A DNA stretch of 64,000 nucleotides from Cymodocea nodosa. Taxonomy: Eukaryota; Streptophyta; Magnoliopsida; Alismatales; Cymodoceaceae. Within the stretch, counting starts at the first letter, position 1; every line of letters begins with the position of its first letter. A program made the translations under genes and the position numbers. The notes below the pieces were generated by a model, which did no database searches, was not told the origin of the DNA, and saw only the letters and a program-made list of their open reading frames with translations. The stretch is from positions 5,223,001 through 5,287,000 of the forward strand of contig JAZBRI010000008.1 of NCBI GenBank assembly GCA_036874045.1, given 5' to 3'. Of this stretch, positions 34,094 to 44,268 are shown in pieces.

Positions 34094-34132
34094 CTAAACA
34101 AGTTTTCTAGTGTTGTGCTAGGTAACCAAACA

Positions 34133-34206
34133 TTTGGTTATGGTGTAGAAGTTGGCAGATGTTGTCTTTATGCTACATATGCATTAATTAACCGTATACA
34201 AGTGAA
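34133..34206 (+). pseudogene. Element B1 ORF3, part 3 (74-base remnant)
   Basis: Resumes the B1 ORF3 C-terminal domain after insert X, reading GYGVEVGRCCLYATYALI and ending at RIQVN. It aligns with B2 at about 28640-28714. B2 continues NWYDIF, whereas this copy switches to gypsy integrase sequence at 34207. Confidence 0.8.
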
Positions 34207-34492
34207 CACTAATTTAAATCAAGTTGCTGAAAATAGGAAAATGCAATTGATTGAATTAAAAGAATTTAGGAATGAAGCTTATTCGAAAATTGTAAGAGAA
34301 AAAGAGAAAATGAAGTTTTGGCATGACAAAAAAATTATTCCAAAAACTTTTGAAATAGGACAAGAAGTATATCTTTACATGACTAGACTCCATAACCATC
34401 CAAGAAAATTAAGATCTAGATGGGTAGAACCTTACATAATTCAAAATATTTATTCCTATGAAGCTATTGAAATTGAAAATTCTAAAAATTAA
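34207..34492 (+). pseudogene. pol: G2 gypsy integrase, C-terminal domain
   Basis: Reads QVAENRKMQLIELKEFRNEAY, WHDKKI, FEIGQEVYLY and KLRSRWVEPY to the stop at 34490-34492. This is the C-terminal part of Athila-type integrase, after the catalytic core. The frame is open and fused by chance to 74 bases of copia ORF3 upstream, giving an open frame from 34115 that is not a real gene. The expected Gly of the RSRWxGPF motif is Glu here. Confidence 0.85.
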
Positions 34493-35332
34493 AATATATT
34501 TAAAGTAAATGGATAAAGACTCAGACCTATTCTAAAGATTCCAAAAAGTACATTTCGAATTATAGAAAAAGTAAGAGTAGAGGACTACTCAAGCTTTACT
34601 TAGTAAGAAATCATCTAAGTGTGAAAAAAAAAAAAAAACTTAATTAAACAAAGTCACAGTTCAACCGAAAGAAATTATCGATTTTACCAAAAAATATATT
34701 AAAAGAATTTTTATTTTTTTTTGTGGTTCAACTGATAGGATCCATCGGTTTGATTGAAACATAAAAAAATCTATATATTATATTAAGTAAAAATGTTAGT
34801 TTTACCAAAGCATAGTATCGGTCCAACCAGTAGAATGAAAAAGAAAAAGTATTTAATTTCGGTTCAACCGAAGAATATAACGATTTGACCAAAAGTCTAA
34901 AATGTTGAAAAATTAGGAGTCAATTAGACCAGAAATTCTTCAGTCTTGATTGAAGTAAAAATTATTATTATAAGTATTTTTATTAGTTATAACTTTACGG
35001 GAGGTCCGTTGAGTTACGCTTAACTCAACGAACTTACTCCGTTGAGTCTATGATAAGTTAACGAACTTACCCCGTTGACTTAACTGTAACTCAACGGAGT
35101 ATTGTAGTTAACTCCACGTACTTAGTTTGTGGAGTTAATCATAACTCCATGGAGAGGTAAGTGAGAGAGCGAGAGTTTGCGTGGGAAAATGTCTTGATTA
35201 CCTGCTTAAAACTTAGGGTTTATTTATACTAAAACTTAGGATTTGGGGGGCATTTTCTACAGAATCATTTAGAACTTAGAACAATGAAGATTAGAGCGAT
35301 TCCATTCCATTCCGTCACACCATGAAGTCAAG
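34493..35332 (+). promoter_or_regulatory. G2 inter-ORF region with two motif arrays
   Basis: No gene. From about 34655 to 34930 it carries repeated GGTTCAACCGA-type motifs in both directions. From 34995 to 35160 it has CCGTTGAGTTA / TAACTCAACGG elements, including an inverted repeat starting near 35073, the same motif as in this element's LTR. A TATA-like TTTATTTATACTA near 35219 follows, about 110 bases before the presumed ORF3 start. This is the same arrangement as in the Sirevirus-like elements. Confidence 0.5.
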
Positions 35333-35892
35333 ATGACGCCAGAGTTCTAGGAGGAAGTTGACACCACAAGATTTCTTAGAAAATTAGAAGAATGGCATAC
35401 AAGACAAAAGATCAAGAATACAACGTGAGAGAAAGAGCTACAAAAGGTAGAATTTGACATCTTCTATTAAAGGAAAGTCTTAGTAGATTTAGATATTAGA
35501 ATACCTTAGATTGTAGAAATAAGGATTAAGGTAGCAACAGAAGTTGTAGTAAATAGAGAAAGAAAAATAAGGTCAAACAATGAAGTTGTCTTAGAATTGA
35601 TCCAATGCAAGTCCAGATTATGGTTCATACGACATATTGGTGGACATGCTAGGTGGGCAATCTAAGAGCAACAAAGGAAAGCAACTGAAGAACCTACAGC
35701 TGCAGAGTTGGCTACTGAAAAACCAGTAACTACGGAACAACAGCTAGGACCTTTAGTTCCACCAACAGAACAATTACAAAGAGTAACTTTTGCTTGGCTG
35801 AGAACTGAAGAAGAAGATAAAGAGTTTGCTAGCTTGGTCAAAATAGCAAAAGACCAAGGAGATGAAGAAATGGCTATGGCCAAGGTACATAT
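35333..35892 (+). pseudogene. G2 ORF3, part 1
   Basis: The likely start is ATG 35333, in frame with the later open part; an out-of-frame ATG lies at 35284. Stops from TGA/TAG/TAA decay appear at 35348, 35429, 35468, 35501 and 35661. The open part from 35708 reads through an acidic and Gln-rich segment to AMAKVHI. The frame is split at 35892 by element C and resumes at 42149 without loss of bases. N-terminal function unknown. Confidence 0.6.
35888..35892. repeat. Target-site duplication of element C (CATAT), left copy
   Basis: CATAT is repeated at 42144-42148. Removing C and one copy restores the G2 ORF3 frame. Confidence 0.93.
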
Positions 35893-37677
35893 TGTTAGAA
35901 CCTGAGTATTTTGATAATGCAAAAACTATGTGAGGAGACATATTGTATTTCATAAATAAGTCAGTGCAGCATTAGATCAGAAGACAGATAGAACAAAAAA
36001 CCAAGCAGACGAATAGATGGAGAAAGTTCCAGAAGATACTACTTTAAAGCTACAGGAAAATCGAACAATTATAGGTCCAAAGAGTAAAACAACAGCAAGT
36101 CCATCAGACAGTTAGAAGGATAACTATCTGATTTTACAAAACCTTCGGAGAGTTATTTAATCAAACAGTTAAGTTGGTTGAATGATTGGAGAGTTATGGA
36201 GTTAACTATCCGAAAGAAAAAAGAAAATCGAAAAGTTAGAAAGGCTAACTATCAGAAACTTAAGTCATTCAATTAACCACGTGCAGAAATACAAAACAGA
36301 ATCTTAAAGGACTTTTCGGAGAGTTAGATAACTATCCGAGTTTTCTTTCAAAGAGTTAGCTAACTATTCGAGTTTTACGAAAAGTTATAGGTATAACTTT
36401 CCAGAACTTAAGTCATCTTATTACGCACGTGCAAAATGGAGAAGCCAGTAGTTGAAAGCTTAAAAGGAAAAATCGGTGAGTTCGATAACTATCCGAAATT
36501 TCAAAGAGAGTTTCAGTAAGTTACAGTTTAACTATCCGAAACTTAAGTTATTGAAATTTCCACGTGCAGAATTCCAGAAAGAAGATCAGTTAAGTTTTCA
36601 GAGAGTTAGAAAGAAAACTATCCAAAATCTCAAGAGAATTTCAGTGAGTTATGGTTTAACTATCCGAAACTTAAGTTAGTGAATTTCCCACATGTAGAAT
36701 TCCAAACAGATGTTCAAATGGGTTTTCGGAGAGTTAGAAAGATAACTATCCGAAATCTCAAGAGAATTTCTGTGAGTTATGGCTTAACTATCCGAAACTT
36801 AAGTTATGATTTTATGCATGTGTAGTTTTGAAGGGACAGTTGTCAGAGACTTAAATGAAAGTTCGGAAAGTTACAGTAGTTAACTATCCGAAAGTCAGGA
36901 GCTCTTTTGGGTAAGTTAAAAACAAGACTCCGAACTCTTGACTTTACACGTGAGCAACTTAAAATCCTCACGTGACTCAGAGAATAGAATATGAATGATG
37001 AATTGGCAAGTTATGAATGATTTTCGGAAGGTTACTTACAGAACGGTAACTTACCATATTTAGGTCCGATTATTTACCAAGTACAATAGAATACTTCTGT
37101 TGCAAGAAAAATATGATCGTTATACCTTTGATATAAATATGAGGAGTTTAAGAGAGGAAAAGATAGAGATAACATATATAGCATATACAGTGAGCTGCAC
37201 TCCAATTCCAATTACACTCAAGTATGCAAATAGTGAAGCATATTCTAAAGATATACTGCAGAAAAAGCTCTATGCGCCAAAACACAGATTGAAAGATTCA
37301 AGTTGTTGGTTTGTGGCTTCTACCTAAAAGCTGCATTCAGTTGTTGGTTTGAGTTTTGACTTGGAAGCTCTAGAGGTTGGTTTACTGAAGTTTATACCTG
37401 AAAACTTCTGTGTTGTTGGTTCTTACTTTGACCTGAAAGCAAGTGTGTAAGTGTTGAAACACTTAATGAAGCCCAAGTGAATCTTAGGGGTGGACTAGCC
37501 AAGTTGGTGAACTACCTAAAACTTGCTGTGTGTTATCTTTCTTTACTGCTTTGCATTCGTTTAATATCATCTCATTTCATTACTGTTTGAATCACTTGAT
37601 TCAACATTCAAAAGAATATAAAAATTTACACACATTCACCATTCACCCCCCCTCTGGTGAGTCTACCGATCCTAACA
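35893..37677 (+). repeat. 5' LTR of element C
   Basis: Starts TGTTAGAACCTGAG, ends GATCCTAACA. Between about 36110 and 36960 it contains tandem units of about 130-148 bases. Each has CACGTG or a variant, a TCGGAGAGTTA / TAACTATCCGA inverted pair and an ACTTAAGT palindrome; the palindromes start at 36258, 36406, 36541, 36669 and 36797. A TATA-like GATATAAATAT is at about 37130. A 'TTGTTGGTT...TTTTGACCTGAAAGC' degenerate repeat lies at 37300-37440. Confidence 0.93.
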
Positions 37678-37679
37678 AT

Positions 37680-37691
37680 TGATATCAGAGC
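37680..37691 (+). promoter_or_regulatory. Primer-binding site of element C
   Basis: TGATATCAGAGC, one change from the tRNA-iMet type site, two bases after the LTR. Confidence 0.85.
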
Positions 37692-37728
37692 GAGGTTAAT
37701 CCTTCATAAGATTTAACCATCTGGATTT

Positions 37729-39275
37729 ATGGCTCAATTTGCTGAGGGACAAAACATCCACAGACCTCCTCTATTTGATGGTTTCAATTACAACTATTGG
37801 AAGAATAGAATGGAGTGTTTCCTTAGGAGTTCTGATGTTAAACTCTAGAAGATTGTTGTTCTTGGAACTACACTTTCAACCAGTGATGTTATGGATTGGT
37901 CTAAGGAGGATGAGAAAATCATCCAATTGGATGCTAGAGGGTTGAATGCCATTTATTGTGTACTAACTGCTGATCAATATAATAAAGTATCTGCATGTAA
38001 GTGTACTCATGGGGCTTGGAAAATCCTTCAAATTACTCATGAAGGTACAAGCCAAGTTAAGGATACAAAAATCAGTATTCTTTTAAGAAAACTAGAACTA
38101 TTTAAAATGAATGATAATGAAAACATAACTGAAATGTTTTCTAGATTTACTGAAATCATTAATAGTCTTAAAGGCTTGGGAACGGAGTTCTCTTCACGTG
38201 AACAGGTACAGAAGATCTTAAGGAGCTTAACTCTTGAGTGAAAACAGAAGTCCACATCTATTCAAGATTCTAAGGATCTTAACAATTACACAGTTGAAGA
38301 ATTATTAGGCAATCTTCTGGCCCACGAAGTTCAGATGAAGGACTGAAAAGAGCAAGGAGTTGTTGAAAAGAAAGTTGAAAAGAAAAAGGAAATAACATTT
38401 CCATCTACAAAAGAAGTTCCAAGCTCAGATGATGATAAGATCATGTTACTGGCAAGAAACTTCAGAAAGTTCATGAAGAAAAGAATAAGCCCAGCTACTC
38501 TAAAAGAACTGTTCCTACATGTTTCAAATGTAAAAGGCAAGGGCACATACAGACCTTCTGTCCATTTCAGACAGAAGAGGATCAAGGAGATAAGAAGAAA
38601 AGATTGAAGGACAAAAAAAAGATGGCTCTCAAAGCTACATGGGATGACAGTAGCACTTCAAGCTGTTCATTAGATTCTGAAGATGAAGCTGCAGCCAACG
38701 TGTGTTTTGCAGCACAAGAGGTATGCTCTTCTTCCTCTAGTTCAGAAAATGAGCATGATGATTTAGACATAAACAGTCTTCTATCTACTGTAGATAATTT
38801 ATATGTGAAGTGTAGAGAATTTAAAAAAGAAATTAAAAGGTTAAATCATTGCCTAGAAAATTCATTTGCTGAATTAGAATCAACTATAGTTGAAAATAGA
38901 AATCTAAAATCAAATTTAGATAAGTATAGTTGTGTTAAATGTGAATTAAAAGAAGAAAATAAAAATCTATTAACCACTATATTAGATTTGAAAGATAACA
39001 TATGTAAATTCACTTAAGGTCAAAAAGGATTAAATAAAATAATATGATCTCAACGATCTAATGGGAATAAATATGGCCTAGGGTATGCTACACCACAGGA
39101 AATATCTTATTGTGGTGGCATGATTAGATCTTATAGAGATGGCACCACTGTGTTTGCCATCAAACGAAGATTAGGTCATATGTGGCTGCCAAGAGGCAAT
39201 AGATTTAATGTTTTAAGGACTAACTCTACTAGACCCAAGAAGATTTGGGTACCAAAAGCTTTAATTTCAATATGA
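37729..39275 (+). pseudogene. gag: Element C gag
   Basis: Starts MAQFAEGQNIHRPPLFDG, a typical Sirevirus Gag N-terminus. TAG follows at 37846, an open stretch at 37891-38238 covers the helical capsid core, and TGA is at 38239. A frameshift near 38490 precedes the zinc knuckle CFKCKRQGHIQTFC (about 38519-38560). A Ser-rich and coiled-coil tail runs from 38604 to TAA 39015 and on to the Trp-Val-Pro motif and TGA 39273-39275. It is inactive. Confidence 0.92.
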
Positions 39276-39282
39276 TTTGCAG
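39249..39282 (+). other. Gag-pol spacer with intron-like ends (34 nt), element C
   Basis: Begins GTACCAAAAG after the gag Trp codon 39246-39248 and ends GATTTGCAG before pol codon GGT at 39283. The pol frame differs from the gag frame. Removing 34 bases joins them exactly. Confidence 0.6.
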
Positions 39283-40249
39283 GGTGACAAGGAGTTTCAA
39301 GCATGTTCAACTAAATGGATCGTGGACAGTGGATGCTCAAAGCACATGACAGGTAAGAAAAGTTTTCTTGACTCTGTTAAAAACTTAAGTTCATGATCTA
39401 TTAAGTTTGGAAATAATGAAAAGTGTAAAATAACTACAATAGGAAATATTACATCTTAAAATGGTATAATTGAGAATGTCTTGCATGTAAATGGATTAAA
39501 ATAAAATTTGTTAAGTGTAGGTCAATTATGTGATAAAGGTTATACTGTTTCTTTTAATGCTGAAAATTGCTACATTATTGATCCTGCCACGAATGTTACA
39601 AAATTTACTGGTAATAGAAATTGCTCAATATATACATTAAACTTTCCATGTGAAAATTTTGCAAGCAATTCCTGTTTGGTAGCAACTAGTGAAGATGATT
39701 GGGTGTGGCATAGAAAACTTGGTCACATCAGAAAGCTTTCCATGAGTGATATTGTTAGGGGTCTGCCTAAACTCACTTTTAAGAAAGATAGAGTGTGTAG
39801 TGAGTGTATGCTCGGGAAGCAGAAGAGAGCTGCTCTTCACAGCAAAAATGTTATTACCACCAAAAAGCTATTGGAACTGCTACATCTAGATTTGTTTGGT
39901 CCTTCTCAAGTATCAAGTCTTGGGGGTCGAAAATATACATTTGTTATTGTTGATGATTTCTCTAGATTAACTTGGGTAATATTTTTGACACATAAAAATG
40001 AAACTTGCAATGAGTTCAGAAATTTCTGCATAAGAGTTCAGAATCAAAAGGAACTAATAGTGAAGAAAATCAAAAGTGATCATGGAGGAGAATTTGAAAA
40101 CTAAGAATTTGAAAATCTTTGCAATTCATTTGGAATTCTGCATGAATTCTCCTATCCTAGAACTCCTGCTCAAAATGGGGTTGTGGAAAGGAAAAATAGG
40201 ACATTACAAGAAATGGCTAGAACTATGTTAAATGCCTCGGATCTTCTTA
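39283..40249 (+). pseudogene. pol: Element C pol fragment (protease, truncated integrase)
   Basis: Protease motif VDSGCSKHMTG is at about 39321. Stops at 39392, 39457 and 39501 are consistent with CGA and CAA decay. The integrase zinc finger (HRKLGHIR to CSECMLGK) and the core parts LDLFGPSQ, KSDHGGEFEN and AQNGVVERKN are visible, with TAA at 40102. The sequence stops at NASDLL (about 40249), where LTR-derived scraps begin. No RT or RNase H exists. Confidence 0.9.
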
Positions 40250-40308
40250 TTAGAACCCGAGTATTTTGAACCATCAGACAGTTAGAACCCGAGTAAATAG
40301 GGGGAGAT
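40250..40308 (+). other. Deletion scar made of LTR scraps, plus polypurine tract
   Basis: About 21 bases matching the LTR start (TTAGAACCCGAGTATTTTGA) are followed by a CCATCAGACAGTTAG piece found inside the LTR at about 40518, a second TTAGAACCCGAG scrap and AGGGGGAGAT (40299-40308) abutting the 3' LTR. The mosaic suggests template switching during reverse transcription. Confidence 0.7.
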
Positions 40309-42143
40309 TGTTAGAACCCGAGTATTTTGATAATGCAAAAACTATGTGAGGAAACATATTGTATTTCATAGATAAGTCAGTGCAGCATTAGATCAGAAGG
40401 TAGATAGAACAAAAAACCAAGCAGACGAATATATGGAGAAAGTTCTAGAAGATACTGCTTTAAAGCTACAGGAAAATCAGACAGTTATAGGTCCAAAGAG
40501 TAAAACAACAGCAAGTCCATCAGACAGTTAGAAGGATAACTATCCTATTTTATAAAGCCTTTAGAGAGTTATTTAATCAGACAGTTAAGTTGGTTAAATG
40601 ATCGGAGAGTTATAGAGTTAACTATCAGAAAGAAAAAGGAAAATCGAAAAGTTAGAAAGGCTAACTATCTGAAACTTAAGTCATTCAATTAACCACGTGC
40701 AAAAATACAAAACAGAATCTTAAAGGACTTTTCGGAGAGTTAGATAATTATCCGAGTTTTCTTTCGGAGAGTTAGATAACTATTCGAGTTTTTCGAAAAG
40801 TTACAGGTATAACTTTCCAGAACTTAAGTCATCTTAATATGCACGTGCAAAATGGAGAAGCCGGAAATTGAAAGCTTAAAAGGAAAAATCGGAGAGTTAG
40901 ATAACTATCCGAAATTTCAAAGAGAGTTTTGGTAAGTTATAGTTTAACTATCCGAAACTTAAGTTATTGAAATTGTCACGTGTAGAATTCCAGAAAGAAG
41001 ATCAGTTAAGTTTCCAGAAAGTTAGAAAGATAATTATCCGAAATCTCAAGAGAATTTCGGTGAGTTATGGTTTAACTATCCAAAACTTTAGTCTATGAAT
41101 TTCCCACGTGCAGAATTCCAAACAGATGTTCAAATGGGTTTTCAGAGAGTTAGAAAGATAACTATCCGAAATCTCAAGAGAATTTCGGTGAGTTATGGCT
41201 TAACTATCTGAAACTTAAGTTATGATTTTATGCACGTGTAGTTTTGAAGGGACAACTGTCGAAGACTTAAATGAAAGTTCGGAAAGTTATAGTAGTTAAC
41301 TATCCGAAAGTCAGGAGCTCTTTTGGGTAAGTTAAAAACAAGACTCCGAACTCTTGACTTTACACGTGAGCAACTTAAAATCCTCACGTGAATCAGAGAA
41401 CAGAATATGATTAATGAATCGGCAAGTTATGGATGCTTTTTGGTAAGTTACTTTTATAACCATCCGAAAGCCTGAGATTTTCAGAAGGTTACTTACTAAA
41501 CTTCAGACAGAACGGTAACTTACCATATTTAGGTTTGATTATTTACCTAGTACAGCAGAATACATCCGTTGCAAGAAAAATATGATTGTTATACCTTTGA
41601 TATAAATATGAGGAGTTTAAGAGAGGAAAAGATAGAGATAACATATATACCACATACAGTGAGCTACACTCCAATTCCAATTACACTCAAGTTTGCAAAT
41701 AGTGAAGCATATTCTAAAGATATACTGTAGAAAAAGCTCTGTGCGCCAAAACTCTAATTGAAAGATTCAAGCTGTTGGTTCGTGGCTTCTACCTGAAAGT
41801 TACATTCAGTTGTTGGTTTGAGTTTTGACCTGAAAACTCTAGAGGTTGGTTTACTGAAGTTTATACTTGAAAACTTTTGTGTTGTTGGTTCTTGCTTTGA
41901 CCTGAAAGCAAGTGTGTAAGTGTTGAAACACTTAGTGAAGCCCAAGTGAATCTTAGGGGTGGACTAGCCAAGTTGGTGAACCACCTAAAACTTGTGTGTT
42001 ATCTTTCTTTACTGCTTTACATTCATTTAATATCATCTCATTTCATTACTGTTTAAATCACTTGATTCAACATTCAAAAGAATATAAAAATTTACACACA
42101 TTCACCATTCACCCCCACTCTAGTGAGTCTACCGATCGTAACA
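40309..42143 (+). repeat. 3' LTR of element C
   Basis: Starts TGTTAGAACCCGAG, ends GATCGTAACA. Same architecture as the 5' LTR, with a slightly longer segment near 41400-41520. Confidence 0.93.
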
Positions 42144-42148
42144 CATAT
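42144..42148. repeat. Target-site duplication of element C (CATAT), right copy
   Basis: Matches 35888-35892. Confidence 0.93.
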
Positions 42149-43814
42149 CCTATATGATGCTATAAAGAGGAAGCGGGCTGAAGAAAAGTTGAGGGCCCAA
42201 TACAAAATTAAAGTAGAGTAGCATCAAGAAGTAGCTAGATCAATGGTTGCAAAAGAAACTAAAGCTAGTCCTTCGAGACTGGTAATTATAGAAAGAGTAA
42301 AATAGGAAGAGCCAGTACTTGTGACTCGAAGGCCTGCAAAACCTATTTTTGTAGATTTAATCTTAGAGGAGGAAGAGGAAGACCAGACACAACTATTTAG
42401 AAAAATAAAAGGAAAAGAGATAGTGCTTGAAGCTCTTATAGAGATTAAACCTGAGCTGAAAATATCAAAAGAGTTTGTAGAGTCCATTTTTGTAGACCTG
42501 CTATCCGAATCTGAGGAGGAGTAGGAGGAGCAGCAGCAAGAGCAAAGAGAAGAAGGAAAACAAGCTGAAATTAGTCTGCAACCTATACAAATAGAAGAAA
42601 CTGAAATTGGGGCAGAAGCTGATTTGCTCATGAATCCATCCCAATCTACCATAGAATTAGAAAGAACAATGACAATGCAGATTAGTAGTCAAGAGGAAGA
42701 AGAAACTGAACAACAAGCTAAACAAGAGCATATTGAAGAGGAAGGAAATATCTCGATAGATTCCACTAGAGAGGGAAAGACTTCAGCAAATTTTTGAGAG
42801 GATTGAAGATAGAGTGGAGAGTCGATAGAACTCTCCACCACAGATTGAAAGAGGAGCTAAAATGCAAGAATCTCTGGATTATTTCCAACAAATTCAAGTT
42901 CAGCATATTGAAGAAGAAATTCAAGAACAAACCCCTCTGGAGTAACAAATTCAAATTCCTAACCCGACTAAAGCAATAGTTCTGAATGAAGTACACTTTT
43001 GGAGTCAGGAAGCATACAATAAATATCAAGAGATTAGGGGTTATGATATTATATACAGTAGACTAGTCAACTGGGACAGTATGTAGGAAATTAAAGAATT
43101 ATTTGAGTTCCAAGGTCTACTACAATTTATTTCTCAGCAGAGAGGGTATGCAGTATATGAGAATCTAGTACCCTGCTTTTATGTAAACCTGAGAGAGGAA
43201 GAGGGAAAGTTAATTTCTAATGTAAAGTAAGCTGATGTATAGATAACACTAGAGCTTCTCCACAATATTTTTGAATTAAAAAATGAAGGGATAGAAATTC
43301 TAGAGAACACAACTATAGTCAAGTGGCAGAACAGGAAATAAAGGACTGTTTAGCTATCAATCATGGTGTGCCATTATTAAACAAATTGAAACACTTAAAT
43401 GGTAAAACACACATGGTAGCTAACATTTTGATTAAAAATGTCTAACAACAACAAGGCCATGATATTGAACTAAGTCAGTTTTTTAAATGGGCCACATATG
43501 CAGTTGTGAACAGAATTCAAATTAATTGGAACAAAGTTTTTATCTCCAAGTTGAGAGTAGCAACGAATAAATTATTTTGTGGAGATCTGTTTCCACTACT
43601 GATGGTGGACAATATTGACTTCACGAAATGGACATCCAAAAGGATAAGATCAAGAGTCATTTCAGTGAAGGAATTCAGAAATTATAATGCTATAGCCACT
43701 AAGGTATGAAGACCTTCTAGAGACATCATAGGAGCTATTGAACGGATAAATCAATTAGAGCAACAACTAGAAGAGATTTAGAAGGAAGTAGATGAACTTA
43801 GGAGAAATGACTAA
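42149..43814 (+). pseudogene. G2 ORF3, part 2
   Basis: Continues in frame after element C (LYDAIKRKRAEEKLRAQYK). An acidic Glu-rich and Gln-rich middle (42321-42780), a frameshift near 42790 and several TAG/TAA stops follow. The C-terminal domain then shows ELFEFQGLLQFISQQ, CFYVNLREEEG, LLHNIFELKNEGIEI and NRIQINWNKVFISKL. These are counterparts of the domain in copia ORF3 of A, B and E. It ends with a short helical tail at TAA 43812-43814. Function unknown. The presence of this domain in both gypsy and copia elements here is notable. Confidence 0.75.
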
Positions 43815-44268
43815 TTGTACTATTCGTCTACTTATATTTGTATTAAAAAATATCTGACTATATGTAAATGTAACTATTCATATAAATGAATGATTGAATT
43901 TCAGATATTTTTGAATTCGTGTTTGAGAATGAATGATATAATTGAGAACTGTATTGAATATTATATAACTGTTTAAAGATGGGCAAGACTGTTTAAAAGA
44001 TTTACAAATTTTATGAAAGACATGGTTAAATGCACGATAATTGGTTAATGCTTGAATATATCTACATGCTGAAAAGTAAAATGTAAATTCTACATAACAG
44101 GAAATGAACTAAAAGTTAAATATGCATATAATGTTCAGGTTTAAATGAGTTGCATTAGAACACTACATTATTGACATGTATTTAACTTTAATTAAGTTAA
44201 CAAAATGCAAAGAAAAAAATATATATATAGAAGTTAATAAGGTGTAAGTTTTAGAAAAATTTGCTAAG
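43815..44268 (+). other. G2 3' untranslated region
   Basis: AT-rich, no gene. A purine-rich AATGCAAAGAAAAAAATATATATATAG at about 44203-44230 is the only polypurine-like stretch, but it is not adjacent to the inferred LTR start. Confidence 0.5.

Larger units (their letters stand above)
31917..34132 (+). mobile_element. Insert X: 2.2-kb chimeric LTR-type insertion
   Basis: It lies inside B1 ORF3 and is flanked by TTTGG on both sides (31912-31916 and 34133-34137). Its ends are TGTTT and AAACA. Its left third (about 31990-32665) resembles the family B inter-ORF region, with three tandem units marked by ACTTAAGT at 32268, 32406 and 32543. From about 32670 to 34061 it matches the gypsy LTR split by element T (44269-45198 plus 61856-62435). 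A decayed gypsy primer site and a short tandem duplication follow to the right end. It contains no coding capacity. Short frames on the minus strand at 32829-33175 are not supported as genes. Its origin is unclear. Confidence 0.6.
7252..34206 (+). mobile_element. Element B1: Sirevirus-like Ty1/copia, nested and right-truncated
   Basis: The 5' LTR, primer site, gag, pol, inter-ORF region and ORF3 are in normal order, but the element is interrupted by a solo LTR (14022-15739), element B2 (18167-30659) and insert X (31917-34132). B1 and B2 belong to one family and are alignable throughout. The element ends in mid-ORF3 at 34206, where gypsy integrase sequence begins. No 3' LTR of B1 is found. It landed in ORF3 of element A, but the second copy of its target site is missing because of the 34206 break. 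Confidence 0.88.
35893..42143 (+). mobile_element. Element C: internally deleted Sirevirus-like copia
   Basis: Two LTRs of about 1.8 kb, primer site, gag, protease and part of integrase, then an abrupt jump to the 3' LTR. RT, RNase H and any ORF3 are absent. CATAT flanks both ends. Because both ends and the duplication are perfect, the deletion may predate insertion, which would make this a non-autonomous element. Confidence 0.95.

Noticed and set aside
34206-34210. ACACT at the breakpoint as the left target duplication of G2
   Set aside because: It matches the right flank of G2 at 62436-62440, but what follows is integrase coding sequence and not an LTR start, so the match is probably chance.
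34115-34492. A 125-codon fusion protein
   Set aside because: It joins copia ORF3 to gypsy integrase across a recombination breakpoint; both parts are truncated.
36110-36960. CRISPR-like array
   Set aside because: Repeats of about 130 bases with long similar sequence between motifs, inside an LTR of a plant retroelement; no spacer structure.
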